Of a DNA stretch of 64,000 nt, positions 45,757-57,100 are shown piece after piece. Source of the stretch: Dichetophora obliterata (Eukaryota > Arthropoda > Insecta > Diptera > Sciomyzidae); the NCBI GenBank assembly GCA_963920525.1, contig OY986437.1, positions 99,543,223 to 99,607,222 of the forward strand. Direction: 5' to 3'. The notes under the pieces were generated by a model. The model searched no databases. It was not told where the DNA came from and was given only the letters and a program-made list of their open reading frames with translations. Every line of letters begins with the position of its first letter. Within the stretch, counting starts at the first letter, position 1. The translations under genes were made by a program, and so were the position numbers.

Positions 45757-47420
45757 TAGTGTTGTCAAATATTCGACAAAATTTAAAAAAGGATTTCTCG
45801 AATAAACCGAAAATAAAAATTTTTTAAAAACCAGTTTTTCGAATATTCAAATATTTATAACCAGTTTAAACCGATTAACCAATTTTCTATAAATACATTT
45901 GGCTAATATAAATACATACTTTTAAGTTTAATAAAAAACTTAAAGAAATATTAAAGGCATCTTATATTTTTTATCTACAGGGTGTCCAAATCAACGTTTC
46001 AATCCGGCGCTGGTTAATTCCTTGGGTCCAGACAAGAAAAAAATTGTATGACAGGGGAGTCCATCTCTCCCCTGTTTCAAGCTATAAGCGGAAGTACAGC
46101 AAAAAATTGCACTCATAGGTGTCATCAGTTTTAATTCAATAACTTAAAAATTATTTCAGATAGAAACCTCTTCGAAACGGTTTTTAAAGATTTTTAATTT
46201 GTTAGATAAAATCTGTTAAAAATTTTTGGTATTTTTAGCCATGGAATAATTTATAGCAACTTAAATATGAAAAAAATGTTTTTTATTTTCTTTTTTCACT
46301 TTAAGCTCGTTTTACATAAAAAAAGTTTTTACATTATTTTTTTTCTGATGCAGTCTTAATCGCCAAATAGTTCTCTGCATGGCCCGGCCAGGATTCGATC
46401 CCGGAGCCCCTGAGCGACAGTCAATAGCGCTACCATTAGACTATCGAAGCCAACAAATGCTTACATTTACATATTTTTGTTTGATAAGTCAGACTATTCG
46501 TCGACAATTGCTTTTACTTCTTTAAAAAGTTCGAAAATTTATTCTTAAATAACATTTTGCTGCACGAAAATCTACACTTAACAAATTCAACATTTTTCAC
46601 TCAATTTTAATATGATAAATCTCGTGGTGACATCCGTTTGGCCACTTTAACGAAGACTTTAAGCAAACAATTTTTTAAATTACTCAAGATATACAGTTAT
46701 TATCATGTTGATAACTAGTGATAACCATTTAGAATTTTCTTTTTGTTTCATCAAAGTTATTCCTATTAGTCTGGTCAACAACTTTTCTAAACAAATATAT
46801 ATGAAAAAATCGTTAGAAATTGTCTTTAAACCTTTGACAAGACACATATGTATGTCTTGCTTTCAACGCTTCAAAGCAATTAATGTTAACCATACGCTCT
46901 TTTGATCTAATTTTTTCGTTTCAAACTATGCTGACTTTAAGCTAGACTTTTTGTAAGACTCACTCAATAAGACCCACTGGAAGCGATTTTTTTCATATTT
47001 ATTTGTTCAGCAAAAATGTTGGCTAAAAAATAGCAAGAACTTTGCCGAAGACCTGGAGTAATTTTTGATTCTGAGCTATATATCTGAAAAAACAATTTGT
47101 TCTAAAATGTTCACCACTAGATTTCTCATACCAAACTTAAGTGAAAAACATTGGAATTATTAAATACACAGAAAAAAGGGTACAGCAAGTGCACAGTCTT
47201 ATCGTTTATTTTATAAATATTTTTATTCGCTAAAAATTAACAACATAAATTGAAAAAATCAAAATTTTACAGTATTCAAAAATGTCGAATAACCCAACTA
47301 GAAAAACCCGGATTTTCGAATAATCCGATGTTGTTTATTAAATAAAATGAAACCGAAAAAAGCGAAACATCAATAAAAATCCGTTTTCTTAAATAACCTG
47401 AAACCGGGAATGACAATGTA
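45757..47420. mobile_element. Possible decayed hAT-like element
   Basis: The left edge TAGTGTTGTCAAATATTCG is followed by repeated TTTTTCGAATATTC motifs. The right edge has GGATTTTCGAATAATCCG and ends TGACAATGTA. These subterminal motifs resemble those of the hAT at 1799-4611. No 8-bp duplication or transposase is found, so this is tentative. It contains the tRNA-like sequence at 46380-46450 and otherwise AT-rich DNA with no gene. Confidence 0.25.
46380..46450 (-). tRNA. tRNA-Asp-like pseudogene or SINE head
   Basis: The minus strand folds roughly as a tRNA. It has GATAGTCTAATGGTAGCGC (A box and D arm), an anticodon arm with loop CTGTCGC (anticodon GTC), and a five-pair T arm CCGGG-ATCGAAT-CCTGG (B box). 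The acceptor stem has two mismatches and two G-U pairs, and the T loop starts A rather than T. The GTC anticodon and the CGATAGT start resemble insect tRNA-Asp. A working gene is unlikely. Confidence 0.55.
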
Positions 47421-48185
47421 AAGAATGGAAAAAGACTCGCGACTCTTTTTTAAATTTTTATTTTTAAATTATCAGGACTTGCCTAATACTTTTAGCCGGC
47501 GTATATTCGCCACTGGCTTCTAATTTATTTTTTATTTTCTTATTTTTAATGCCGTCCACTTAAAAAAAGTGCAGAGGCTGAAATGAATCTAGTTGGCAGC
47601 TTTGTTTAAGCTCTAAAATTTGATTAACTTTATTTGAAATTCGTTCGTACTTTTATAGTATGTATAACGGTAATTTGTCTTAAAACTAGTTAACAATTGT
47701 TTTTGTATTTAAAAAATAAACAGAATCATATGTTCTTAAATTAGTGTAAAAGTAATAGTAGAATATCGTATACATATTTGTACTTTAGTAATAGTAGTAT
47801 AATGTGTGGGAGTGAGTAGACTTAGATTATTAGTAAACGTAAACATAATCATATGTTAATATATTTGTGTAGGAGTAAAAGTAAAAACGTAGTGTCATAT
47901 ATTTTGTATTCAGCAATATGAGTACATGTGTGCGAATGAAATAGATTTATTAGTGCTTAGTATGAATATATGTTCTTATTGTTTGAATATTATCTTAGTA
48001 TAATACAATAAAACAGAATAAGGTGATACGTACCGTAAAGGTGTGTTTTTTTTATATGATATTATATAACATATAATTATATAACATATTGTTTTGAATA
48101 TGTTTTATAGTTGTTTGTTTTAATGATATTTATAAGTAGTTTATAATGTAAAGGTGTGTACATTACAACAACACTAATTAGTACA
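47421..48185. other. AT-rich DNA with loose GTAATAGTA repeats
   Basis: AGTAATAGTAGNATA and similar phrases recur at 47750-47800, and GTAAAAGTAAAA-type text follows. Nothing coding is supported. Confidence 0.4.
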
Positions 48186-48390
48186 TACGTTAGGTTCACC
48201 ATTACAATAAAATTGTGAAAAGTCCCTATCGATCCCATGTCGACAAAAAAGTTATTCAAGGTCAAAGGTAACCATTTTCGGTTTTTTCCTTTTTCAGCAA
48301 AATGGTAAATTTTACGTTAAAAGTGTAGAGCGTCAAATTAGCTGCCAAAGAATTTTTGACACTTTTCTTCCTAAGAAGAACCAGTTAAGG
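48186..48390 (-). repeat. Repeat family X, proximal part
   Basis: Reverse-complement match to 55075-55305. Shared blocks are ATCGATCCCATGTCGACAAA, AAAGTTATTCAAGGTCAAAG and GGTAACCATTTT, plus TAAAAGTGTA. The two copies flank the LINE at 48460-53400 in opposite orientation. Confidence 0.75.
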
Positions 48391-48462
48391 GTTAACGAAA
48401 TAATATTGTATTAAATACGAAATGGTTCTATTTGAAATGAAATATGAAATAAGTAAAGTGAT

Positions 48463-48478
48463 GTATTTATTTATTTAC
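48463..48478 (-). repeat. LINE 3' simple-repeat tail
   Basis: TATTTATTTATTTA on the plus strand, directly after the TAGCAATCAAG-type end of the LINE 3' UTR on the minus strand. Confidence 0.6.
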
Positions 48479-48712
48479 TTGATTGCTAAACCTTAACAGG
48501 TTTTATAGCAAATTTAAAATTATAAAATAAGATATTTAATACAATTCAAAAATATAAAGTATGATTTTGAATGAAATAATGTATTATTGACAAACTAAAA
48601 AGTTTTAGTAAATTGCTTAAAGTATAAATTTTATTAAAGTATAAAAAATAATAGAAAAAAAGTTAAGTCAAAATCGATAAAATCAGACAGCATAGCAGGG
48701 TTGCGTTTTCAA

Positions 48713-49061
48713 GACAAACAAGGTCAAGTTAGCAACAATTTTTGTATACGGCGGAGTCGTGTGACAAACAAGGTCTCATACCCAATAAAACACCACTCCA
48801 ATAGGTATATATATAATATATATCGTTCTGTCTCCCTGAAGCCGGTGAAATCCTGGCTTGACAGGGTGGTTACTCGACAAACTAGGTCAACTTCACCAAA
48901 CCAATTTTCATAAAATAAAGAAAACCAGTTGCGAACGCAGGCACCAAGACAAACTAGGTCTTATCGGCCCCTCATATTAATATATTACAAATCGATCTAA
49001 CGTAGTGTTTCAAGAGGTAAAAAGACACCAAGATACCACGGTACCGTCGACAAATGTAGTC
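48713..49061 (+). repeat. Five spaced copies of GACAAACWAGGTC in the LINE 3' UTR
   Basis: Copies start at 48713, 48763, 48876, 48948 and 49049. The first four match GACAAAC(A/T)AGGTC exactly; the fifth is GACAAATGTAGTC. Spacing is irregular (50, 113, 72 and 101 bases), so this is not a plain tandem array. On the LINE strand the motif is GACCTWGTTTGTC. Short phrases such as TTAGGTCCATT also recur at 49100-49190. Confidence 0.8.
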
Positions 49062-49247
49062 ACAATCATCATGAAGATAAGAGGCAAGTGAAGATCCCAG
49101 GTTTAGGTCCATTCAGATTATTTAGATGTTTATACCCCAAAATTTTCCATTTTACGCTTAGGTCCATTTATCCATTTAGATTGTTATATTAATGTTTTTA
49201 CAAATCACCAGATGCATCAGATATATGTTTGAAAGAACTTCACATAA

Positions 49248-52140
49248 TCAACGACGGTACTGCAGGTAATCTATAATTTTATGTTTGATTGAGTCCATGG
49301 ATTCACTTAAGGATATAACATCAGATACAAAATTAAAATCACCGCAAGCGCTTCTAAGAGGTTCATTTTGCAAATAATTAGTTCTACAAAAGTTCATGTG
49401 GAGTAACTCAAAAGATCTTCTAGGACGAAGAGGAATATTAAAATATATTTTACTCAATAAATATGGACTGTTTACATAGCCATGTAAAAGTTTTATAATC
49501 CAACAAGCATTTATCATAATTCTCCGATTTTTTAAAGAAGGAAGATTTAAGAGTTGTAACCGATATTCATAAGGTGGTAAGTGAAAATCAGTATTACAAT
49601 AAAGATAGCTTAAGCAAAACAAAAGAAATTGTTTCTGCACTGATTCAATGTCGTCTATGTAACAACCGTATCGTGGGCACCAAACAACTGAAGCGTATTC
49701 TAAGATAGGCCGCACTAGGGAAGTGAATAAGGTTTTCGTTATGAAAGGATCATTAAACTATTTTGCCCAACGTTTAATAAATCCTAAAGTACTATTTGCT
49801 CTATTTATTATTTTATTTACATGAATATTAAAGCGTAGTTTAGGATCCATTGTAACTCCAAGATCATTGAAACTATCTAAGGACTCCAATGGATAACCAC
49901 AAATTTTGAAGGTACATTTAATTGGTGGTTTGCGCGAGAAAGACATATGCTTGCATTTCTTCATGTTGAGGTTCATACGGTTTGTTTTGCACCAGTTATG
50001 AAGATGATCAATGTCGGCTTGCAAAAATACAGCGTCATTATCATTTTTAAAAGAAAGGAAGAGTTTGACGTCGTCAGCAAACATTAAGATGCTGGAATGC
50101 ATTATGACAGATGGCAAATCGTTTATAAAAAGTAGAAACAGAAGAGGCCCAAGATGACTTCCTTGAGGTACTCCTGAAGTAACAGGAAACTCGTGTGATT
50201 TCTTGAGCTTAAAAAGAACAGATTGTGTTCTATTGCTTAAGTAAGATTCAATCCACTTTACCAACGGTATAGGAAATCCAACAAGATGTAATTTTAAGAT
50301 CAGTAGTTTGTGATTTACAACGTTAAAAGCTTTGCTAAAATCCGTGTAAATGACATCAGTCTGCATGCCTTTTCCAAAGTTTTCTATAGTTTTTGATGTA
50401 AATTCGAGAAGGTTAGTAACAGTGGATTTTCCAGAAAGGAATCCATGTTGGAAAGGAGACATTAAAGATTTAACGCTATGCGATAGTCGTGATGTAACAA
50501 TTGCCTCTAAAAGTTTAGGCAAAGCGCTCAATTTTGCGATGCCACGGTAGTTATCAATTAAAGACCTATTTCCGGATTTATGCAGCGGAATGATAAATGA
50601 ATGCTTCCAGGCTGCAGGAAAATAGCAGGATTTTAATGATGAAGTAAATAGTAAAGAGATTGGAGTTACTAATTCTTCACAGCAGTATTTTAATATACAC
50701 GAAGGTATGTTATCAGGACCACTTTTATATGATGTTTTAATATTTTTTAAAAATGATAAGACTGTGTTTGTGTCAATTATTGGGAAATATATATCCCCAG
50801 ATTGAATATTGAAAGGATAACTTAAATAATCATAGGACGATGATGAATAAGTCGACTTGAAAAAGTCAGCAAAAAGATTGCAAATACTATTATCATTATC
50901 AGACTCAACCGAATTATACTTCATAAAAGAAGGATAGGAATCAATCTTGCGTTTTGTGTTAACAAAGTTCCAGAAGGATTTAGCATCAGATTTGATGTTT
51001 AATTTTACTTTTGTTAAGTAGGTATTATAGGATTGTTTGCATAACTGTTGATAACTGTATTTAATCGAGGTATAGCATCCAAAATCGCATATGTTATGTG
51101 TTTTTTGATATTTTTTATAGTATTTAGATTTCAAGTTCCTCATTTTTCTTAATTAATTTGTATACCATACCGGACCCGATGTCAAAGAGGCTTTCCTTTG
51201 CGGAACAGCTTTAAGAAAACAATCATTGAGCGTTCTATTAAACGCATATACCGCATCATCAAGACTCTGAGAAGATAAACTTTTTGTATTAATATTTAGA
51301 ATAGAATTCCAGTTTATGTTAGACAAGTTATTCTTTAAAATCACGTAGTTTGTTTTTTTAAAGTTAAACTCAATAGGTGGTTGAGAATCATAATACTGTA
51401 CAGATGAATTTGGAAAATTTAAAATAATTTCTAATGTTGGATGATGAGAATCTTCGGGTGTAACCAGAGGATCTGATTTAGACACAGAAGCGATATTGCT
51501 GTCATCAAAAAACACCAGATCAAGCAAACGATTATTTTTGTTAAAAATGCAGTTAAGTTGGAATAGCCCTTGGATTGAGAGCTCGTTTAAAAAGTAATTA
51601 TCGGATGAACTTTCAGACGAAGGTAAAAATATTTCAGGAATTTCAGAACAGCAGTTCCAAGAAACGTTTGGCAGGTTAAAATCTCCAGTTATTAAAATAT
51701 GATCATTTGATTGCAGTTTTGAGCAAACTTTACTAATAGAAGCCAAATGTTTGCTATAAACTTCTAAGGTAGAAAGGGGAGGAATATATGAGCATGTAAT
51801 AAAAAGGCTCAAGGAACCAAACTAAACATGAACACAACAGAATTCAATGTCCAAGGATTCTGGAATTAATAACTCTTCAGAGAAATGTGTCGCTTTGACT
51901 GCAATCAACACACCCCCACCTTTAGAGCAAATACCAGGAATGGAGTTTCTATCTTTGCGGTATATGTTAAATTTGTTGCACAGAATTTCAGTATTTAGAG
52001 TGTTAGGTTTCAGCCAAGTCTCACTAAAAGCTATTATATTAAAGTGAAGGTTGTGACTCAAAATTAATAAATTATTTAGTTTTGTGTTAATGCCACGAAC
52101 GTTTTGGTAAAGGATAAGGAACTGAAAGCAACAATCTAGT
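49248..52140 (-). pseudogene. CR1-like LINE ORF2 (endonuclease-reverse transcriptase), three stops
   Basis: One reading frame runs throughout. It overlaps the ORF1 stop in another frame, so translation by reinitiation is likely. Endonuclease: YQNVRGINTKLN, FSETWLKP, ITGDFNLPNVSW, then EDSHHPTLEI (the catalytic N, E, D and H all present). RT: KSGPDNIPSCIL, PLHKSGN, then motif A YTDFSKAFNVVNH. Next come SGVPQGSHLGPLLFLLFIND and the YADD box as FADDVKLFLS, and finally SLVRPILEYASVVW. Single stops occur after CCVHV (about 51819), after VWYTN (about 51153) and after KRWAK (about 49758). Everything else is in frame. Confidence 0.93.
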
Positions 52141-53185
52141 TTTTTTGATTCTTGTTAAAAACCGAAAAAGTAGCCAAGGAAGTTGTAGGCCGAGGTCTAG
52201 AAATAAATTCATGCACCATCGTATTGTCAGGCCAAAACTTTTGATCCAATACCTTGTGAAAAAGATCACCAGGCAAAGATATTTTAAAAGAGGACGTAAT
52301 TCGCTCGTATGAAAAATTGAATTTGTAAACAGAGATATTTTTATTTACAACATTCAGCTTAGAGTTTATATAGAATAACACGTCTTCACCGGATGTATCA
52401 GCTGCAAAACGAGAAACAAATATAGATTTTGCAGGCTCAATAATCACAAGTTCTTTATGAACAGGGGCTTTGATACTGCTGTTCGATACTTGTGTCGGTA
52501 TCGGTCCTGTAGAAACCGGAGTAATCTGAGAAGGTGCAGGGACCACATTTGAGGAAATACAAGTTTCAGCGTAAGTTTTTTTTGTGGCAGAAACGCGAGG
52601 AGAATCAGCATTTTCCTCTATGATTGGTATTGCTTCAACAGAAAGAGAAATCTGATCAGCTGACGCAGCGACCTTAGTTGGTGCGATATTATCAGTCATT
52701 TGATCAGTATTGACAGCACCAATTGATTGATCTTCAATCTGTATGTTCACATTAGGGAAAACAGTTAAAGTAGAAGGTAGAACAGTATTATTATTGGGTG
52801 ACGGCATGGCTATATCAGTAGTTTTAGCTGAACTACGAAGATTTTTGTTTGAACGTTTACGTTTTGGAGAATTGTAAGCTTCCTCCATAATTTTAAACTT
52901 TTTAAACAAATCTTCGTATTCACTCAGTCTATCTTGTGCTACCTTTAGATCCTTAGCCACCTCCAAAAAACCTTTCCGAGATTGTCTAATAAGTTTAAAG
53001 ATCTCAACGTTTGTAAACCTGCAATCTTCACATGACCAACGAAGTCCCTTACTTTCGTTGAGTGCATCGAAGATCCTCGCAGTCAACGCTGCACATTTGA
53101 TGTGAACAAATGAATCACACAACCAGCAAGTAACCAGCCGGTCTGATTCACCCTTTACAGCGCAGTTTCGGAAATTGCAGATCAT
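52136..53185 (-). CDS. LINE ORF1 protein with PHD zinc finger, intact
   Basis: 349 residues, uninterrupted. An N-terminal PHD finger has C3, C8, C20, C23, H28, C31, C52 and C55 (C4HC3), starting MICNFRNCAVKG. A coiled-coil-like helix follows (about residues 65-105), then a basic KRKRSNK stretch and a long S/T/P-rich linker (about 110-250). The C-terminal domain (about 255-335) begins KSIFVSRFAADTSGEDVLFY and probably binds RNA. PHD fingers in ORF1 are described for CR1-like LINEs. The start is supported by the upstream AACTGAAAATG context. ORF1 normally packages the LINE RNA. Confidence 0.9.
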   Translation of the reverse strand: MICNFRNCAVKGESDRLVTCWLCDSFVHIKCAALTARIFDALNESKGLRWSCEDCRFTNVEIFKLIRQSRKGFLEVAKDLKVAQDRLSEYEDLFKKFKIMEEAYNSPKRKRSNKNLRSSAKTTDIAMPSPNNNTVLPSTLTVFPNVNIQIEDQSIGAVNTDQMTDNIAPTKVAASADQISLSVEAIPIIEENADSPRVSATKKTYAETCISSNVVPAPSQITPVSTGPIPTQVSNSSIKAPVHKELVIIEPAKSIFVSRFAADTSGEDVLFYINSKLNVVNKNISVYKFNFSYERITSSFKISLPGDLFHKVLDQKFWPDNTMVHEFISRPRPTTSLATFSVFNKNQKN

Positions 53186-53470
53186 TTTCAGTTTAATAGT
53201 AAGTTTTGCAATATAGATGAAAGTAAAAGGAGAAAAATGAACTTAAATGCTTTTAGTGAAAAACAGTTTATTTTGTTTAAAGACACTGTACTGTAGAAAC
53301 TTTGCAGCCCTGATTTTATAGAACCAACGAATTGAAAAGTTTTATAAGCACTAGAGTTTTTGCAGTAGCGTGAAAACAGCTGTAAAAGTAAATACAATAA
53401 TTTGCTCTATAGAAACCTGTTTGCGCTAAAAACAAAACAGGAAGAAGGAAAGAAGCAAATTCTAAACAAA

Positions 53471-53500
53471 TATACATATATATATATATATATATTTATA
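53471..53500. repeat. TA microsatellite
   Basis: Run of TA units just upstream of the LINE 5' end. Confidence 0.85.
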
Positions 53501-53928
53501 TTGAAAATTAAATTATATATCAAGTATTTTAAAAGGATGTAATCCACGTTATCACGCTTTCAGATGTATGAGCACGCCGATCAAAGCTGTTAATTTCTAT
53601 TTATTTATATTAATTTTGAACGTTTGGTTAAAGATATCTTTAAACGTAAGAGCTCGCAAAAACACGTCTAAACGGTAAGAAGATAACGAATATTCTCTAA
53701 TTCACTAATATGATTTATTAGTGCTTCCTGGAAAATATAATAATATTATATAATAATATTATGTCTGAATAATAACACTGTGAATGTCCAAAAATCGAAC
53801 AAGCTTAGGACATTTCAGCATAACTCAAAGAACCTGAATTTACTGGCGTTGACCGTTTCTGAATCTTTTGGCCCATATTCGAGAAATTCGAGTTTCAAGT
53901 TCAATAACATGCTAATGAAGTTTTTGTT
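53501..53928. other. AT-rich DNA with a palindromic AT block
   Basis: TATAATAATATTATATAATA and its near-inverse at 53735-53762 form an AT hairpin. No gene seen. Confidence 0.4.
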
Positions 53929-54085
53929 ATGCTAAATTCACACTGAGAGCTAAATGCGCATTTAGAACATTAACTATATATATTTGTCCCTGTTACTACT
54001 ACAACGAATCTTTATTCGTTGGAAGGGCAGTTCGTAAATGTGGATTTTGTAAATGTGCATTTAACACTCAGTGTGAAAATAGCAT
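53929..54085. mobile_element. 157-bp MITE with ATGCTA-TTCACACTGAG ends
   Basis: The left arm ATGCTAAATTCACACTGAG and the right arm, read inward, ATGCTATTTTCACACTGAG continue into TAAATGCGCATTTA or TAAATGCACATTTA. Pairing covers about 35 bp per arm. The target duplication is unclear. A short G+C-rich loop holds CGAATCTTTATTCG, itself a hairpin. Confidence 0.78.
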
Positions 54086-54784
54086 TAGAAGCATTTTTTT
54101 ATTAACTTAAGCGGGTTATGTCTTCAGTTGAAACATTAACAGTTTTCTGGGAAATGATTTCGTTGAACAGGTTAACCCTCAAAACCTTAGCCTTAAGGTT
54201 AAAATTGGCCCCATAATTAAAAAAAACTGGTGTTTTGCTTAAAAACTTTGCTTAAACAAATAATTCAGCTTTTTAAGCAATAATATTCCATTGGAATAAT
54301 AGCGTTAAATCAAAGTATCAATTAACCCAAATTAACCAATTTTATGGATCCTAAAATGAACCGAAAAGTATTCTACACTTTAATCATTTACTTTCTTATA
54401 GATCCATTACGTATTTAATGCAATACTATTTCATTAAAGAGGATCATAATATACTCAAAAAAGCTGCTTCCCTTAAATCAAGAAACTGTGGTATTAATAC
54501 CTAAGCATGATTTTTTCTAAATTCTAAAGAGGTTTCTCCTTAAAGTAGAGAATTTTTACATGATTTACAAAACAGCTTTTTAGTTTTGAAAACAAGTTTT
54601 TACTAAAATTTAAGAAAAGAAGGTATGATAAAAGTAAAGTTTCCAAAAATTGTATAAAAGCAGAAATAATTTGAAGAAAAACTATATTGATATCGATACT
54701 TTCGATATTGATGCTTTCTTTATATCTAGAAAAAATGCTTCAAAATTACCTACAAAGCGAACGATTCTAAATGAAGCAAATTAA
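54086..54784. other. AT-rich DNA, no gene seen
   Basis: No supported gene or bounded repeat. Confidence 0.4.
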
Positions 54785-54870
54785 GCGACGATTGTTTAAC
54801 AACTGCGAAGGTCGAATGGATAAGCTGATGTACTTACACTGACGTGGCCAAGGTTCAAGTCTCCGGATAG
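54785..54870 (+). tRNA. tRNA-like sequence with a B box (possible SINE)
   Basis: TGGATAAGCTGATGTAC resembles an A box and AAGGTTCAAGTCTCC a B box, 31 bases apart as in tRNAs. Acceptor and anticodon stems are not convincing, so a tRNA-derived relic is the best reading. Confidence 0.3.
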
Positions 54871-55074
54871 TGGTAATTTGTCAATTTAATTTAATGTTAA
54901 TAATAATGTTTGAAGTTTTTCGTCAGTAAAAAAATATTTCTCACAGAATGCTGTTTAAAATCTTAAAAAACGGTTTTTTTTTGCAAAAATTCCAAAATTT
55001 TTCCAGGGATTCGAAGAAAAAATTTTTACCTCAGGGGTAGTGCGGAAATGTGTGCATATTAAGTACTTAATGAC

Positions 55075-55755
55075 TTTTTAAACTTTTTGATTGGCTATAT
55101 CTCAGAAATGGTTGTTCTTTGGAAGAACAGTGTCAAAAATATTTTAGATAATTTTATGCAGTACACTTTTAACGTAAAAATTATTATTTCGCAGAAAAAG
55201 GCATAAAACCAAAAATGGTAACCTTTGACCTTGAATAACTTTTTTGTTGACATGGGATCGATGGGACTTTTTACATTCTAATTGTAATGGTTAACCTAAA
55301 TGTTTTTTTTTTTTGATCAGACTAAAAAGCGGCAATATTGAAACAAATAGAATTTTCGGTATAAAAATAGAAAATCTTTTGTAGGCATTCTTGAAAAATT
55401 TCGTTAAAAATAGCAATCGTTAAAATCCCAAGCTAAAATTGTGTGTTAGCCTTTAAAATTGTTGCCTTAACACGACACTACTATATCAAAAAGATAAAAA
55501 ATTTGTTGCGAAGACTATGAAAAATGTGAGTGAAAATTTCTGGTTAAAAAAAAAATAAAATTTTCATAAAAGTGTTTAAAAAAATACCAAAAATACCAAA
55601 AAGACCAAGATTCAAAAAGATTCAAGATCTTTAAAATATATTTTACTTTTTTTCCGTCCGATTTATGGTTTCAAAGATACAGCTATTTGAATACATGCAC
55701 TAGTTGTATTTTTTAGGATTTTTTAATATTTTTCACAGTGTATATCTTTAAAACA
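55075..55755 (+). repeat. Repeat family X, most complete copy
   Basis: Contains the blocks matching 48186-48390 (55075-55305) and 45355-45705 (55320-55755) in one piece. It ends in AATATTTTTCACAGTGTATA, a likely inverted-repeat terminus with TA. It has no coding frame. The phrases TGACCTTGAATAACTTTTTT and GACATGGGATCGATGGGACT are its best-conserved parts. Confidence 0.7.
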
Positions 55756-55789
55756 AATTTTAAATAAAAAAGAAGTACGCAGATATAAT

Positions 55790-57100
55790 ACTTTTCAAGA
55801 GAACTATCCACTTTGAAAGTGTTAAAATTTTCAAAAATAGTGATGATGGGCAATCACCGATATATTCCGATCCATTTGATTTACTCGTATTTTAACTTTT
55901 ATTTTATATATTTTATGACATTAATGTTTAAATATGATTTCGGCCATGTGGCCGCCACGGCTGGCGCATACAAGGCGCAATCTGGAACACTAATTTTCAC
56001 AAACTTTTCGCAGCATTTGCGGCCGTATCTCGCCGATAACTCTTCGAATGTTGATTTCCAGGTTTTCAATTGCTTGTGGTTTATCGACGTAGACAAGTGA
56101 TTTTACACAGCCCCAAAGAAAATAATCCAATGGGGTTAAATCACACGATCTTGGGGGCCAATTAATTGGGCCATTTCGTGAAATTATTTTTAGTCAAAAG
56201 TATCCTTGAGTAAATCAATTGTAGCGCCCGCTGTGTGGCATGTGGCTCCGTCCTGTAAGAAACACATATCAGCAAGATAAATGCCAGCTAACCGAGGTAC
56301 GAAAAATCTTCAAATCATGTTCCTATACAGTTCACCATTGACAATAACATTCTGACCATCATCGTTTTTGAAGACCTATGGGCCAATGATTCCGCCAGCC
56401 CATAAAGCGCATCAAACAGTCATTTTCTGTGGATGTAATGGTGTTTCGACAAAAGCTCGTGGATTCTCCCCACTCCAAATTCGACAATTCTGTTTATTTA
56501 CGTACCCATTCGACCAAAAATGGGCTTCCTCGGAAACTAATTTCCATGGAAATTCAAAATCAATATCAATTTGTGCTTCAGCCCATTCGCCGAATTGGCG
56601 GCGCATACGATTTTAATTCCTGCAAAAGTTAAATCTTGAAAGGTTTTAAGCCACGATCTTTTCGTAAAATCTTCCATAAAGTGGAAGGACACAACACCAG
56701 TTGCTGAGAACGGCGACGAATTGATTGATTAGGATAATCTTCAATGTTTTCCTGTACAGCGGCTACAGATTCTTCAGTGCGCACTGTTCGACGTCTCACG
56801 GGATGCATATTATTAGTAACAGTAAATGTGGTCCGAAAACGATCTATTGTTCTTCGAATTAGCAGCTCTGAAGGACGATTATGTACGCCATAAAATGGAC
56901 GAAGTGCACGATAAGTTTGACGAACAGAACCATTATTTTGATTAAAAATTTCCACAATTTGCATGCGTTACGCTGGTGTAAGTCAATTTATAATAAAATT
57001 TCAAAGAAAATTTACATAAGGCAACTATTACCTGTTAAATGGGTGGTCAAATAAAGCAATGATGCTAACTCAAAGTTGTATCACTCTATAAAAAACACCC
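55790..57100 (-). mobile_element. rosa-type (DD41D) mariner, decayed
   Basis: The right end, read inward, is GGGTGTTTTTTATAGAGTGA then CAACTTTGAG; the left end has a weaker AGAGAACTATCCACTTTGA counterpart. It inserted just beyond repeat X. Bounds are approximate because the inverted repeats are diverged. Confidence 0.65.
55899..56964 (-). pseudogene. rosa/DD41D mariner transposase, frameshifted
   Basis: The minus-strand frame 56964-56629 gives MQIVEIFNQNNGSVRQTYRA, RTIDRFRTTFTV and LWKILRKDRGLKPFKI, the DNA-binding half. A second frame (56606-56412) has WKLVSEEAHFWSNGYVNKQN with the first catalytic position as SEE where SDE is expected, then RIWSGENPRAFVETPLHP. Further on, LQDGATCHTAGATIDLLKD holds the second aspartate and SCDLTPLDYFLWG the third. 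The DLTPLD motif and the long D-to-D spacing identify this group. Stops and shifts lie at 56170-56200, 56380 and 56620. Confidence 0.9.

Larger units (their letters stand above)
48460..53400 (-). mobile_element. Near full-length CR1-like LINE, copy B
   Basis: On the minus strand: a 5' leader (about 53400-53186), intact ORF1 (53185-52136), ORF2 (about 52140-49248) with three stops, then a ~790-base 3' UTR. The 3' UTR ends with ACCTGTTAAGGTTTAGCAAT and a TAAATAAATAAATA tail near 48463-48478. The order ORF1 (PHD), endonuclease, RT is the CR1-like plan. Only three nonsense mutations were found in ORF2, so this is one of the youngest elements in the window. The 5' limit and target duplication were not fixed. 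Confidence 0.85.

Noticed and set aside
48713..49061. CRISPR-like array
   Set aside because: The motif is only 13 bp, spacing is irregular, and the sequence is eukaryotic LINE 3' UTR.
56368..56632. Plus-strand frames in the rosa mariner
   Set aside because: Antisense shadows of the minus-strand transposase.
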